64,000 nt of DNA from JBBROS01 sp965217935. GTDB lineage: Bacteria; Pseudomonadota; Alphaproteobacteria; Acetobacterales; Acetobacteraceae. The stretch spans positions 3,658,001 to 3,722,000 of the forward strand of contig OZ244581.1 of NCBI GenBank assembly GCA_965217935.1, in the 5' to 3' direction. The number at the start of each line of letters is the position of its first letter. Position 1 is the stretch's first letter. The notes beneath the pieces were generated by a model. The model worked only from the letters and a program-made list of their open reading frames with translations, was not told where the DNA came from and did no database searches. Positions 9,260-17,861 of the stretch are shown in pieces. Both the position numbers and the translations under genes were made by a program.

Positions 9260-9670
9260 ATGATTGAGAACGTGGCCCCGAAAGAGGTCTGGCAGGCGCT
9301 CCTGTCCAACCCGACCGCCCGCCTCGTGGACGTGCGGACCAATGCGGAGTGGGCCTATGTCGGCCTGCCGGACCTGCGCGAGACCAGGCAGGAGCCGGCG
9401 CTGATCCCGTGGCAGGTGTTTCCCACGATGCAGGTTCATGCCGGTTTCCTCGATGACCTGCGCGCGGCCGGCATAATGCCTGAGAACTCGGTCTATTTCC
9501 TGTGCCGCAGCGGGGTCCGCAGCCTGGCTGCTGCCGAGGCCGCTCAAGCCGCCGGCTTTAGCCATGCCTACAACATCGCCGACGGCTTCGAGGGGCCGCC
9601 TGACGAACACGGCCATCGCGGACAGGTTGCCGGCTGGAAGGCGGACGGGCTTGCGTGGTTCCAGCGTTAA
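9260..9670 (+). CDS. Rhodanese-domain protein
   Basis: This small single-domain rhodanese has about 136 residues. The active-site loop CRSGVRS carries the catalytic Cys for sulfur or persulfide transfer, and the substrate-binding segment VDVRTNAEW is at the N-terminus. No signal peptide is seen, so it acts in the cytoplasm. ATG 9260 is chosen because GGAG at 9250-9253 is well placed; in-frame ATG 9248 and TTG 9230 would add only a few residues. It stands alone between the glycosyltransferase block and mscL. The physiological sulfur donor is unknown. Confidence 0.85.
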   Translation: MIENVAPKEVWQALLSNPTARLVDVRTNAEWAYVGLPDLRETRQEPALIPWQVFPTMQVHAGFLDDLRAAGIMPENSVYFLCRSGVRSLAAAEAAQAAGFSHAYNIADGFEGPPDEHGHRGQVAGWKADGLAWFQR

Positions 9671-9767
9671 AAAGCGTTTTGGCCGGTTAAGAAAAGTTAG
9701 TGACGGCACTATCCTAAGCGGATCGGATTGGGCAGTCTGCGCCCTGTAAAGAGGGAGCATCCAATCC

Positions 9768-10226
9768 ATGCGAGCGCCGAGCAGCCTGCCGCACACCCCC
9801 GGATGGGTGGCCGAATTCCGCGCCTTCATCCTGCGAGGCAACGTCGTCGACCTTGCCGTGGGCATCGTCATCGGCGCGGCATTCACCGCGATCGTGACGA
9901 GCCTGGTCAAGGACCTCATCACCCCGGTGCTCGGCCTGATCGTCGGCGGCATCGACTTCAGCAACCTGTTCGTCACGCTGAAGGGGCCGAGCGAGCCGAC
10001 GCTCGACGCGGCGCAGAAGGCGGGGGCCGTCACGCTCAATTTCGGCTTGTTCCTCAATGCCTGCATCTCGTTCCTGATCGTCAGCTTCGCGATCTTCTGG
10101 ATGGTGAAGGTGCTCAACCGGATGTCGAGGACGAAAAAAGCGGAGGAGGTGGAGCCGACGCTGACGAAGAGCGAGGAGACGCTGATCGAGATACGCGACT
10201 TGCTGGCCAGACAACCGCGCGCGTGA
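9768..10226 (+). CDS. mscL: Large-conductance mechanosensitive channel MscL
   Basis: The 152-residue channel protein forms a pentameric pore in the inner membrane that opens under extreme turgor and releases solutes. The conserved N-terminal FRAFILRGNVVDLAVG signature leads into TM1 (about residues 25-48), a short periplasmic loop follows, TM2 is at about 91-116, and a charged cytoplasmic helix ends the protein. It is slightly longer than the usual 130-140 residues because of a longer loop and tail. GAGGGA at 9751-9756 is the only ribosome-site candidate and is rather far from ATG 9768. Its end overlaps the next gene as GTGA. Confidence 0.97.
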   Translation: MRAPSSLPHTPGWVAEFRAFILRGNVVDLAVGIVIGAAFTAIVTSLVKDLITPVLGLIVGGIDFSNLFVTLKGPSEPTLDAAQKAGAVTLNFGLFLNACISFLIVSFAIFWMVKVLNRMSRTKKAEEVEPTLTKSEETLIEIRDLLARQPRA

Positions 10227-11107
10227 ACGCCGGCGCCGTCCGTACGCCGGTCCTTGAGATCGCCTATCACGAGGCGGGGGCGCGCGACGGCGTGCCGGTT
10301 GTCCTGCTGCACGGCTTTCCCTACAGCGTTCATGCCTATGACGAGGCCGCGCCGGCCTTGGCGCAGGCCGGTTGCCGGGTCATCGTTCCGCACCTTCGCG
10401 GCCACGGGCCGACCCGTTTCCTGGATCAGGGCACGACGCGGTCCGGTCAGCAGGCCGCTCTCGGCGCGGACGTGCGCGATCTCCTGGATGGGCTGGAGAT
10501 CGAGCGGGCGGTGCTGGCTGGCTACGACTGGGGCGGGCGGGGCGCCTGCATCGCCGCGGCGCTCTGGCCGGAGCGGGTGCGCGGCCTTGTCAGCATCGGC
10601 GGCTACAATATCCAGGACATCGCCGGCTCGACCGCTCCCGGCCCGGCGGAGCAGGAATGGCGGTGGTGGTATCAGTATTATTTCCACACGCCCCGGGGCG
10701 AGGCGGGCCTGAAGCGGAACCGCCGGGAGATCGGCCGCCTGCTCTGGAAGCTATGGTCGCCGACGTGGCACTTCGACGAGGCTGCCTTCGCGCGGACGGC
10801 CGCCCTGTTCGACAACCCGGACTGGGCCGATGTCGTCATCCATTCCTACCGCCACCGCTTCGGCTGCGCGCCGGGCGATCCGGCGCTGGAACCGATCGAG
10901 CAGGCGCTTGCCGCGCGTCCGGCCATTCCCGTACCGAGCATCGTTCTTGAGGGAGCCGAAGACGGCGTCGGCCCGCCGTCCGATGATCCGGCCGAACTGC
11001 GGCTCTTCACTCAGTTGCGTCGCCGGACCGTGGTCGACGGGGTGGGCCACAACTTGCCGCAGGAAAAGCCGGACCGGCTGGTGCGGGCGGTCCTGGAGCT
11101 TGCCTGA
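10223..11107 (+). CDS. Alpha/beta hydrolase, epoxide hydrolase/dehalogenase-like
   Basis: This is a 294-residue alpha/beta-hydrolase. The oxyanion loop HGFP is at residues 30-33. The nucleophile elbow reads GYDWGG with Asp102 in place of the usual Ser, which points to epoxide hydrolases or haloalkane dehalogenases rather than esterases. The catalytic His lies in GVGHNLP near residue 276. GTG 10223 overlaps the mscL stop by four bases (GTGA), suggesting translational coupling. The gene is convergent with comM, with a single base between the two stop codons. The substrate is not predictable. Confidence 0.85.
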   Translation: MNAGAVRTPVLEIAYHEAGARDGVPVVLLHGFPYSVHAYDEAAPALAQAGCRVIVPHLRGHGPTRFLDQGTTRSGQQAALGADVRDLLDGLEIERAVLAGYDWGGRGACIAAALWPERVRGLVSIGGYNIQDIAGSTAPGPAEQEWRWWYQYYFHTPRGEAGLKRNRREIGRLLWKLWSPTWHFDEAAFARTAALFDNPDWADVVIHSYRHRFGCAPGDPALEPIEQALAARPAIPVPSIVLEGAEDGVGPPSDDPAELRLFTQLRRRTVVDGVGHNLPQEKPDRLVRAVLELA

Positions 11108-11108
11108 G

Positions 11109-12611
11109 TTACGACGGCCGCCCGGGGATGCGGTGGCGGTAGGCGAGGGCCTCCGCCACGTCCACGCGGCGGACCGCATCCGCCGCCGACAGGTCCGCGA
11201 TCGTGCGCGCCACGCGCAGCACGCGGGTGAACCCGCGCGCGGAGAGCCGCAGGCGGTCGGAGGCCTGCTCCGCCAGGATGCGCGCCTCCGGCAGCATGGT
11301 GATCGTGTCCATGCCGGCCTCCGCGTTGACCCGTGGGGTTTCGTCGTTGAACCGGACCCGCTGGATGTCCCGCGCGGCGGCCACCCGTTCCGCGACCGCG
11401 GCGCTGGCCTCGCCGGCGGGCGCACGCGACAGCTCGGCCGGGGGGGTCGGGTAGACGTGGACGACCATGTCGATGCGGTCCAGCAACGGCCCGCTGATCC
11501 GCCCCAGGTAGTCCTCCCCGCAACGCGGCGCGCGGTTGCACTCGCGCGCCGCGTCGCCGAGATGGCCGCAACGGCAGGGGTTCATCGCCGCGACCAGCTG
11601 GAAGCGCGCCGGGTAGGTCACGTGCGCGCTGGCGCGGGCGACCGTGGTGCGTCCGCTCTCGAGCGGCTGGCGCAGCGCCTCCAGGGCCGGGCGGGGGAAT
11701 TCCGGCAGCTCATCGAGGAACAGGACGCCGCGATGGGCCAGGCTCACTTCGCCCGGCTTTGCCCGCTGTCCGCCGCCGGCGAGGGCTGCCTGCGAGGCGC
11801 CGTGGTGCGGCTCCCGGAATGGGGGGCGCATCACCAGGCGCCCGCCATCCAGCATTCCGGCGACGCTGTGGATCATGCTGACCTCCAGCGCGTCGACCGG
11901 CGACAGATCGGGCAGGAGGCGCGGCAGGCGGGCCGCCAACATGCTTTTTCCCGCGCCCGGCGGGCCGACGAACAAGAGGTTGTGCCCGCCGGCGGCGGCA
12001 ATCTCCAGCGCGCGGCGGGCCGTTTCCATGCCGCGGACTTCTGAGAGGTCGGGCCCGTCCAGGTCCGGCCGGCCGGCCGCCGTTTCCGGGGGGGTGAGCA
12101 CCTGGGCGCCGCGGAAATGGTTGATGATCGCCAGCAGGTCCGGCGTGGCCAACACTTCGATCCGTCCGGCCCAGGCCGCCTCGCTGCCTTGCGCCGCCGG
12201 GCAGATCAGGCCGAGGTCGCGCATCGAGGCCGAGAGCGCCGCCGGCAGCACGCCGGCCACGGCATGCACGTTGCCGTCGAGCGACAGCTCGCCCAGCGCC
12301 GCGTAGCCGGCCAGTTCGTCCCTTGGCAGCACGTCCATCGCGGCCAGGACGGCGAGCGCGATCGGCAGGTCGAAGTGGCTGCCTTCCTTGGCGAGGTCGG
12401 CCGGGGCGAGATTGATCAGCACCCGCTTGGGCGGCAGCGACAGCCCCATGGCGGTCAGTGCCGCCCGCACGCGCTCGCGCGATTCGCCGACGGCTTTGTC
12501 GGGCAGTCCGACGACCAGGAAGGCCGGCAGGCCGGATGAGACCTGCACCTGCACCTCCACCGGGACGGCCTCGATGCCGCTGAAGGCGAAGCTGCTGATG
12601 CGTGCGATCAT
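11109..12611 (-). CDS. comM: YifB/ComM-family Mg-chelatase-like AAA+ ATPase
   Basis: The 500-residue protein has the full ComM layout: an N-terminal Lon-protease-like fold (about 1-175), an AAA+ domain with Walker A GPPGAGKS at 216-223 and Walker B GVLFLDELPEF, and a C-terminal Mg-chelatase-like helical part. In naturally competent bacteria ComM is a hexameric branch-migration helicase that helps integrate transformed DNA; it is widespread in non-competent species too. The start ATG at 12611 matches the family N-terminus MIARISSFAF. It lies 53 bases downstream of the deacetylase gene on the same strand and may be transcribed with it. Confidence 0.93.
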   Translation of the reverse strand: MIARISSFAFSGIEAVPVEVQVQVSSGLPAFLVVGLPDKAVGESRERVRAALTAMGLSLPPKRVLINLAPADLAKEGSHFDLPIALAVLAAMDVLPRDELAGYAALGELSLDGNVHAVAGVLPAALSASMRDLGLICPAAQGSEAAWAGRIEVLATPDLLAIINHFRGAQVLTPPETAAGRPDLDGPDLSEVRGMETARRALEIAAAGGHNLLFVGPPGAGKSMLAARLPRLLPDLSPVDALEVSMIHSVAGMLDGGRLVMRPPFREPHHGASQAALAGGGQRAKPGEVSLAHRGVLFLDELPEFPRPALEALRQPLESGRTTVARASAHVTYPARFQLVAAMNPCRCGHLGDAARECNRAPRCGEDYLGRISGPLLDRIDMVVHVYPTPPAELSRAPAGEASAAVAERVAAARDIQRVRFNDETPRVNAEAGMDTITMLPEARILAEQASDRLRLSARGFTRVLRVARTIADLSAADAVRRVDVAEALAYRHRIPGRPS

Positions 12612-12664
12612 ATAAGCGTAACGATAGCAGCAACGACCCTGAAGACAAGCTTAGGTTGTGGCAG

Positions 12665-13717
12665 CTACTGCTGTTTAGCCACTGGACCGCTGCCGAAGGC
12701 GGAAAGGACGCGCTGCAACAGGCCGCCGATCACGTCCGTATTGTATCCGCCCTCCTGCACGATCGCCGTCGGCAGCCTCAGGGCGGCAATCGCCGCGCCG
12801 GCGCGCGAGAAACCGTCGGCGGTGACGTGGAGGAACCGTAAAGGCTCATCAACGCTCGCGTCGAAGCCGAGGCTGAGGACGAGCGCGTCGGGACGGGCCT
12901 TTCGCACGGCTTCGAGGCCGCTTTCGAGGGCGGCCAGCCAATCGGCGTCTTGCGCGCCCTGCGGCAACGGCAGGTTCAGGTTGGCCCCGATTCCTTCGCC
13001 GCCGCCTTGCTCGTCCGCGTGGCCGACATACCAGGGGTAATAGCCTTCCGGATTGCCGTGCACGGAGACGAACAGGACGTCGGCCCGGTCCCAGAACAGG
13101 CCCTGGACGCCGTTGCCGTGATGGCTGTCGATATCGAGCACCGCCACGCGCGAGGCTCCGCGGTCCCGCAGCCGTTGCGCCGCGATCGCCGCGTTGTTGA
13201 GGTAGCAGTGTCCGCCGGCCCGGGCGCTGTAGGCATGGTGGCCGGGCGGGCGGGCCAGAGCGTAGGCATGGCGCCCGGCGGCAGCCTCATCCGCCGCGGC
13301 GACCGCGCCAGCCGCCGCGGCCAACGCCGCTGGCCAGGTGCGTGCGCCGATCGGGCATGAGGTGTCCGCCGTGAACCAGCCGAGCCTTCCGATCACGGCG
13401 CCGCCGGGGCGCGCGCCGTTGGCCAGCATCTCCGGCGAGGGGTGGATGTTCGGCACCAGCTCCGGACCGGGCGATTCGAGGGCGGCCCAGGCGTCCGGAG
13501 CGTCGCGCAGGAAATCCAGGTAATCCGGGCGATGCACGGCTTCGAGCGCCGCCCGGTCCGCGGGCGGCGGGGGTTCGGGGGAGAGGCCCAAGGCCCGGCA
13601 TCCTTCCAGCAAGGCCCGCGCCCGCTGCGGCGCCTCGAAATTCGGGCGCACGACGCCGCGCTGGAGGAAGAATTGCGGGTCATGCTGCAGTTGAACCGGG
13701 TCCCAAAAGACTTTCAT
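12665..13717 (-). CDS. Histone-deacetylase-family amidohydrolase (AcuC/LdaA/acetylpolyamine type)
   Basis: This 350-residue zinc hydrolase removes acetyl groups from lysines of proteins or from polyamines. Class motifs are present: RPPGHHA (catalytic His160/His161), DIDSHHGNG (zinc ligands Asp197 and His199), LGFDAS (Asp286) and GGYNTD (Tyr325). The full active site is intact. ATG 13717 starts the protein at the natural family N-terminus MKVFWDP; the open frame upstream is not conserved-looking. The gene is divergent from the Pat-like acetyltransferase with 97 bases between starts, so the pair may control the same targets. An acetylpolyamine amidohydrolase role is the main alternative. Confidence 0.9.
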   Translation of the reverse strand: MKVFWDPVQLQHDPQFFLQRGVVRPNFEAPQRARALLEGCRALGLSPEPPPPADRAALEAVHRPDYLDFLRDAPDAWAALESPGPELVPNIHPSPEMLANGARPGGAVIGRLGWFTADTSCPIGARTWPAALAAAAGAVAAADEAAAGRHAYALARPPGHHAYSARAGGHCYLNNAAIAAQRLRDRGASRVAVLDIDSHHGNGVQGLFWDRADVLFVSVHGNPEGYYPWYVGHADEQGGGEGIGANLNLPLPQGAQDADWLAALESGLEAVRKARPDALVLSLGFDASVDEPLRFLHVTADGFSRAGAAIAALRLPTAIVQEGGYNTDVIGGLLQRVLSAFGSGPVAKQQ

Positions 13718-13814
13718 CGCGCGTTGTCCGGCACTGCTGCTGATCGAAGGCAAGGCTAAGCAGGCGGTTGCAGGTTGTCGAGCACGCTTCTGGAACGCGG
13801 CGTGGCGGAGTAAG

Positions 13815-16160
13815 GTGAGGCTCGCCGTTACAGGAACATGCTTGCTCCGCCCAGCCTCGTCGCGCCGCTTCCGTCCGGACGCCTTGTTCAAGCCTCGATC
13901 CGTGATGCTGGTTGGCGCCGGCACGGATCTGGGCCGGGCCATCGCCGCCAATCTCTCGGCATTTCCGGGCCGGGTCGATCACGCCGAGTTGGGCGCCGTG
14001 GCCGATTACCCGGCAGCGGACCTCGCGATCCTCGGCTGCGATCCCGCCGACGTCGCGCCTGCCTTGGCCGCGCTCGCCGCCGCGGGCACAAACGCTGCGA
14101 TCTGCGTCACGCCCGCGGCGAACCTTGCCGATGCCGCTCGCGCCGCCGGCATCCAGGCGCTCGGCCCCGCCTCGTTCGGGATCATCGTGCCGGCGCTTGG
14201 CCTGAATGCGTCAGCGGCGCCGCTCGCGCCGATGCCGGGGCGGACGGCGCTCGTGTCGCAATCCGCGGCGCTGTGCCGGGCGGTGATCGATTGGGCCGCT
14301 CCCAACGGCGTCGGGTTCAGCCACGTGGTCGGCACCGGGGGCAATGCCGTCGCGGGGTTCAGCATGGCGCTCGATTACCTGTCCCGCGACCCGTCCACCG
14401 GCGCCATCCTGCTCGACATCCGCACGATCCGGAACCGCCGCACGTTCATTGCCGCCGCACGGGCCGCGGCCCGGCTTCGCCCCGTCGTCGCGATCCGGGC
14501 CGGCGGACGGCTGCACGACCCGAGCGGCCAGTCCGACGCGGTGTTCGATGCCGCGCTGCGCCGCGCTGGCGTGCTGCGCGTGGGCACGTTCAGCGAGTTC
14601 CTGGGCGCGGCCGAGGTGCTGCCCCGGTCGCGTCCGCCGCGGACGGACACGCTGGCGATCGCCAGCAACGCCATCGGGCCGGCCCACATGGCAGCCGATG
14701 CGGCGGTCTCGCTCGGCTTGCCGCTGCTTGAGCTTGATCGCGTCGCTCAGGCGGTGCTCAACCTGCGCCTTCCGCCGGGCCCCGCCGACTCCGGGATCGT
14801 CTGGACCGGCGCGGACCGGCCAATGCGCGTGGCCGAAGCGGCTGCCATGCTGTCCGGGATGCCGGGCGTGGGCGGCGTCGTGGCGATCCTCTCGCCGACT
14901 GGGCAAGCCGACGCGGCCGCCGTCGCCGGGCTTGCCGCCGCGCATCCGGCGCTGCGCATCCCGCTGCTGGCGTGCGTGCCCGGCGAAACGACCGGGGCCG
15001 GGCATCGGCGGACCTTGGCGGAGGCTGGGGTTGCGGTGTTCGCGACGCCTGAGGCGGCCGTGCGGGCATTCCACCAGCTCGTGCAGCAACGCCGGGCGCG
15101 AGCCGCCGCCGCGGAGTTGCCGGCCCGGCGCGTGCTCCCGATCGCGCCGGACCGGGGCGCGGCGGCGCGGGTCTTTGCCGCGGCTCGCGGCGCCGGGCGC
15201 GAACAGCTCGCGCGGGACGAGGCATGGGCCGTCCTGTCAGCCTACGGGATGCGCACAGGTTCGCGCGCGGCGGATTTCGAGGGCACGGAACTCCGCATCC
15301 AGGTCATCGACGACAGGCTGTTCGGCCCGGCGATCGGGTTCGGCCTTGGCGGGACTGCGGCGGACCTGCTCGGCGACGTCGCCTATGAGCTGCCGCCGCT
15401 CAACTTGACCCTGGCGTACGCCTTGATCGCCAGGACCCGGGCCGCACACATCATCGCCCGATCCGGGGCTGACCTGGAGGCCATTGCCGACGCCCTGGTG
15501 CGGGTGAGCCAGCTCAGCATTGACCACCCGGAGATCCGGGGCCTCGATCTCAATCCGCTGCTGGCCGGCGCTGGCGGCGCAGTGGCCGCGGCCGGCCGGA
15601 TCGCGCTGCGGCCGCCGCGGCAGGCAGCCAGGTTCGCCATCAGCCCCTATCCCGCCGAACTCGCCCATTCATTCGATGCGAAGGGCCGCGCCGTGCTGGT
15701 GCGCCCGATCCGGCCGGAGGACGCCGAGGCCCATGCCGCCCTGTTCCGCCGGCTGACGCCTGAGGACATCCGCTACCGGTTCTTCAACATGGTGCGCGAG
15801 CTTGCGCCCGAGCAGGTCGCCCGGATGACCCAGGTCGATTACGAGCGCGAGATGGCGTTCGTGGCCGTCGACGAGGCCAGCGGCCAAACCGTGGGCGTCT
15901 GCCGCCTGGTTCGCGAGCCGGGCACGGGGGAGGGCGAGTTCGCGGTGCTCACGGACCCGGCGTGGAAGGGCAGGGGGCTCGCGCGCCATCTCATGCGGCA
16001 GATCGCGGAGTGGGCGCGAAGCCGCGGCATGAAGGCGGTCATCGGCCAGGTGCTTGCCGAGAATGCGCCCATGCTCGCGTTCATGCGCCGGATCGGGGCG
16101 GTGGTCCGGCGCCTGCCGGATGAGCCGGACGTCGTCGAAGCCGTGATCGCGGTCGAATAG
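13815..16160 (+). CDS. Pat-like protein acetyltransferase: acyl-CoA synthetase (ADP-forming)-like region fused to GNAT
   Basis: The 781-residue protein has a CoA-binding Rossmann domain (about 25-125), CoA-ligase-like domains (about 135-430), a shortened ATP-grasp remnant (about 468-600) and a C-terminal GNAT domain (about 625-781) with the acetyl-CoA loop GRGLARHLM. In Pat of Salmonella the same arrangement acetylates acyl-CoA synthetases on lysine. In the ATP-grasp region the text jumps from SAYGMRTGSRA almost directly to the late motif FGLGGTAADLLGD, so roughly 80 residues including the ATP-binding Lys are missing and ATP use is unlikely. GTG 13815 has GGAG at 13807-13810. The deacetylase gene is divergent and adjacent. 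Confidence 0.85.
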   Translation: MRLAVTGTCLLRPASSRRFRPDALFKPRSVMLVGAGTDLGRAIAANLSAFPGRVDHAELGAVADYPAADLAILGCDPADVAPALAALAAAGTNAAICVTPAANLADAARAAGIQALGPASFGIIVPALGLNASAAPLAPMPGRTALVSQSAALCRAVIDWAAPNGVGFSHVVGTGGNAVAGFSMALDYLSRDPSTGAILLDIRTIRNRRTFIAAARAAARLRPVVAIRAGGRLHDPSGQSDAVFDAALRRAGVLRVGTFSEFLGAAEVLPRSRPPRTDTLAIASNAIGPAHMAADAAVSLGLPLLELDRVAQAVLNLRLPPGPADSGIVWTGADRPMRVAEAAAMLSGMPGVGGVVAILSPTGQADAAAVAGLAAAHPALRIPLLACVPGETTGAGHRRTLAEAGVAVFATPEAAVRAFHQLVQQRRARAAAAELPARRVLPIAPDRGAAARVFAAARGAGREQLARDEAWAVLSAYGMRTGSRAADFEGTELRIQVIDDRLFGPAIGFGLGGTAADLLGDVAYELPPLNLTLAYALIARTRAAHIIARSGADLEAIADALVRVSQLSIDHPEIRGLDLNPLLAGAGGAVAAAGRIALRPPRQAARFAISPYPAELAHSFDAKGRAVLVRPIRPEDAEAHAALFRRLTPEDIRYRFFNMVRELAPEQVARMTQVDYEREMAFVAVDEASGQTVGVCRLVREPGTGEGEFAVLTDPAWKGRGLARHLMRQIAEWARSRGMKAVIGQVLAENAPMLAFMRRIGAVVRRLPDEPDVVEAVIAVE

Positions 16161-16167
16161 GCGCCGG

Positions 16168-17064
16168 ATGTCCACCTCGATCCTGCCCGCGAGCGCCGCG
16201 GCACGGCGGCGGCCCATCCTGCTCGTGCTGGCCTCGTCCGCATCGTTCGCCGTCGCCGCCGCGCTGGTGAAGCTTGCAGCGCCCGAGGTGCCGACCGTCG
16301 AGCTGATGCTGTTCCGCAGCTTCGTCGCCCTCGTGGTCATGCTGCCGCTGATCGTGCGCGCGGGCGGGTGGCCGGTGCTGCTGACGACGCGGCCGCTCGC
16401 GCACCTGCTGCGCGGGATCGCGGGGCTGGCGGGCATGTTCAGCACGTTCTACGGCATCGCCCACCTGCCGCTCGCCGCGGTGACGGCGCTCGGCTTCGCG
16501 ATGCCGATCGTGCTGGCCGTGCTGAGCGTGCCGATGCTTGGCGAGCGGCTGGGCGCGTCGCGCATCACCGGGCTGTGCGCCGGGCTGGCGGGCGTGCTGC
16601 TGGTGATCCGGCCGTGGAACGAGACGCACGGGCTGCCGCTGTTCGAGACGGGCGTCGTGCTGGCCGGCGTGGTATTCTGGGCGCTGGCGATGGTCAGCAT
16701 CCGCCGGATGGGGCAGGCCGGGGAGCGCAACGTCACGATCGTGGCGTTGTTCTCGGTTTGCTGCACCATCCTGTCCGCGGCGCTGACGATCCCGGTCTGG
16801 GTGACGCCGCGGCCGGTCATTCTCGGCATTCTGGTCGCCATCGGGGCCATTTCCGGCCTGGCGCAAGTGCTGATGACCGAGGGCTACCGGACGGGCGAGG
16901 CCAGCATGCTGGCGCCGTTCGAGTATAGCGCGATCTTCTACACGGTGTTCCTTGGCTGGGCGGTTTGGGGCGAGGTTCCTGGCCCGAAGGAGGCCATCGG
17001 GATCGGCGTCCTTGTCGCGTCGGGCTTATTCACCTGGTGGGGGGAGGCGCGGAGGAGCGGATGA
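16168..17064 (+). CDS. EamA/DMT-superfamily permease
   Basis: The 298-residue membrane protein has about ten hydrophobic helices arranged as two EamA repeats. The first repeat includes the usual segment GMFSTFYGIAHLPLAAVTAL and the second ends ALVASGLF-like. Members export amino acids, purines or other small metabolites by antiport. ATG 16168 lies seven bases after the acetyltransferase stop, so the two are probably cotranscribed. A specific substrate cannot be assigned. Confidence 0.88.
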   Translation: MSTSILPASAAARRRPILLVLASSASFAVAAALVKLAAPEVPTVELMLFRSFVALVVMLPLIVRAGGWPVLLTTRPLAHLLRGIAGLAGMFSTFYGIAHLPLAAVTALGFAMPIVLAVLSVPMLGERLGASRITGLCAGLAGVLLVIRPWNETHGLPLFETGVVLAGVVFWALAMVSIRRMGQAGERNVTIVALFSVCCTILSAALTIPVWVTPRPVILGILVAIGAISGLAQVLMTEGYRTGEASMLAPFEYSAIFYTVFLGWAVWGEVPGPKEAIGIGVLVASGLFTWWGEARRSG

Positions 17065-17090
17065 GGCGGCATGACGCTGCCTCGGCGCCG

Positions 17091-17155
17091 TTGGGGCCCG
17101 TTCGGATATAACCGCGGTGACTCGGTCAGGCGAACGAGCGCCCCAAGCCTTTTTG
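17091..17155. terminator. Possible terminator between convergent permease and parA genes
   Basis: The arms TTGGGGC (17091-17097) and GCCCCAA (17140-17146), with an inner GTTCG/CGAAC pair (17100-17104, 17131-17135), enclose a 26-base loop and are followed by GCC and T5. The position between two converging genes fits, but the large loop and internal mismatch make it weak. Confidence 0.35.
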
Positions 17156-17203
17156 CCGGGCAGCTTCGTCGGCGTGCTGCCGCACTCATCGCCGGCGGCG
17201 CCC

Positions 17204-17833
17204 TTAACCGAGGCGTTCCAGCAGGCCGGCCAGCACCGCCCGCAGTTCCGTCGACGCGACGCTGCGCGGGGCCGCCTCCGTCACGCCCAGGCCGTCGGCG
17301 AACGCCTGGGCGAAGCTGGTCCGGTTGCCCAGGACCGCCGGCAGAATAGGGGCCGAGCGCGAGCGCAACTCCGCTTCCACCCGTTCGCGCAGCCGGCCCG
17401 CAGGGGGCGCGCGGTTCATGACCAGGCAGGCCGGGCGTTTCTCCTCGGCGGCCAGCTTCAGCGTGCCCTCCGCCGCCCAGATGTCGGGGGGGCTGGGCTG
17501 GACCGGCGCCACCACCAGGTCGGCCCCGCGGATGGCCCGGCGCGCGTCGCTGTCGATCTGCGGCGGGGTGTCGACCAGCAGAAAATCGTATTCCTTCCGC
17601 AGCCGGTCCAGCTCCGCCGCCAGGCGCCAGCCGGCGACGTCGCTGAAGGCGATGGCCGGGGGCGGCGCGGGGCGAGCCGAGCGGATCGCGTGCCAGCGCG
17701 CCAGGCTTCGTTGCGGATCGATATCCAGCAGCGCCACCCGCTTGCTGCCGGCCAGCGCCGCGGCCAGATTGGCCGCAAGCGTCGTCTTGCCGGCGCCCCC
17801 CTTCTGCTGCGCCACGGTGATCACAACCGCCAT
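17204..17833 (-). CDS. ParA-family ATPase (orphan)
   Basis: The 209-residue protein is a deviant Walker P-loop ATPase with QKGGAGKTT near the N-terminus, LLDIDPQ and LLVDTPPQ, typical of ParA/MinD-type positioning proteins. Such proteins move DNA, polysaccharide or secretion machinery by ATP-dependent dimer patterning. It is short, lacks the DNA-binding N-terminal region of plasmid ParA, and no parB or parS-like gene is next to it, so it is more likely an orphan ParA than the chromosomal segregation protein. Its start (ATG 17833) is divergent from nnr with only 28 bases between, so promoters must overlap with the coding ends. Confidence 0.85.
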   Translation of the reverse strand: MAVVITVAQQKGGAGKTTLAANLAAALAGSKRVALLDIDPQRSLARWHAIRSARPAPPPAIAFSDVAGWRLAAELDRLRKEYDFLLVDTPPQIDSDARRAIRGADLVVAPVQPSPPDIWAAEGTLKLAAEEKRPACLVMNRAPPAGRLRERVEAELRSRSAPILPAVLGNRTSFAQAFADGLGVTEAAPRSVASTELRAVLAGLLERLG

Positions 17834-17861
17834 GCCGAACCCCAATCTGTCTCGCCGCAGG

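Noticed and set aside
13718..13951. N-terminal extension of the deacetylase gene
   Set aside because: It has no conserved features, would overlap the acetyltransferase start, and ATG 13717 gives the normal family N-terminus.
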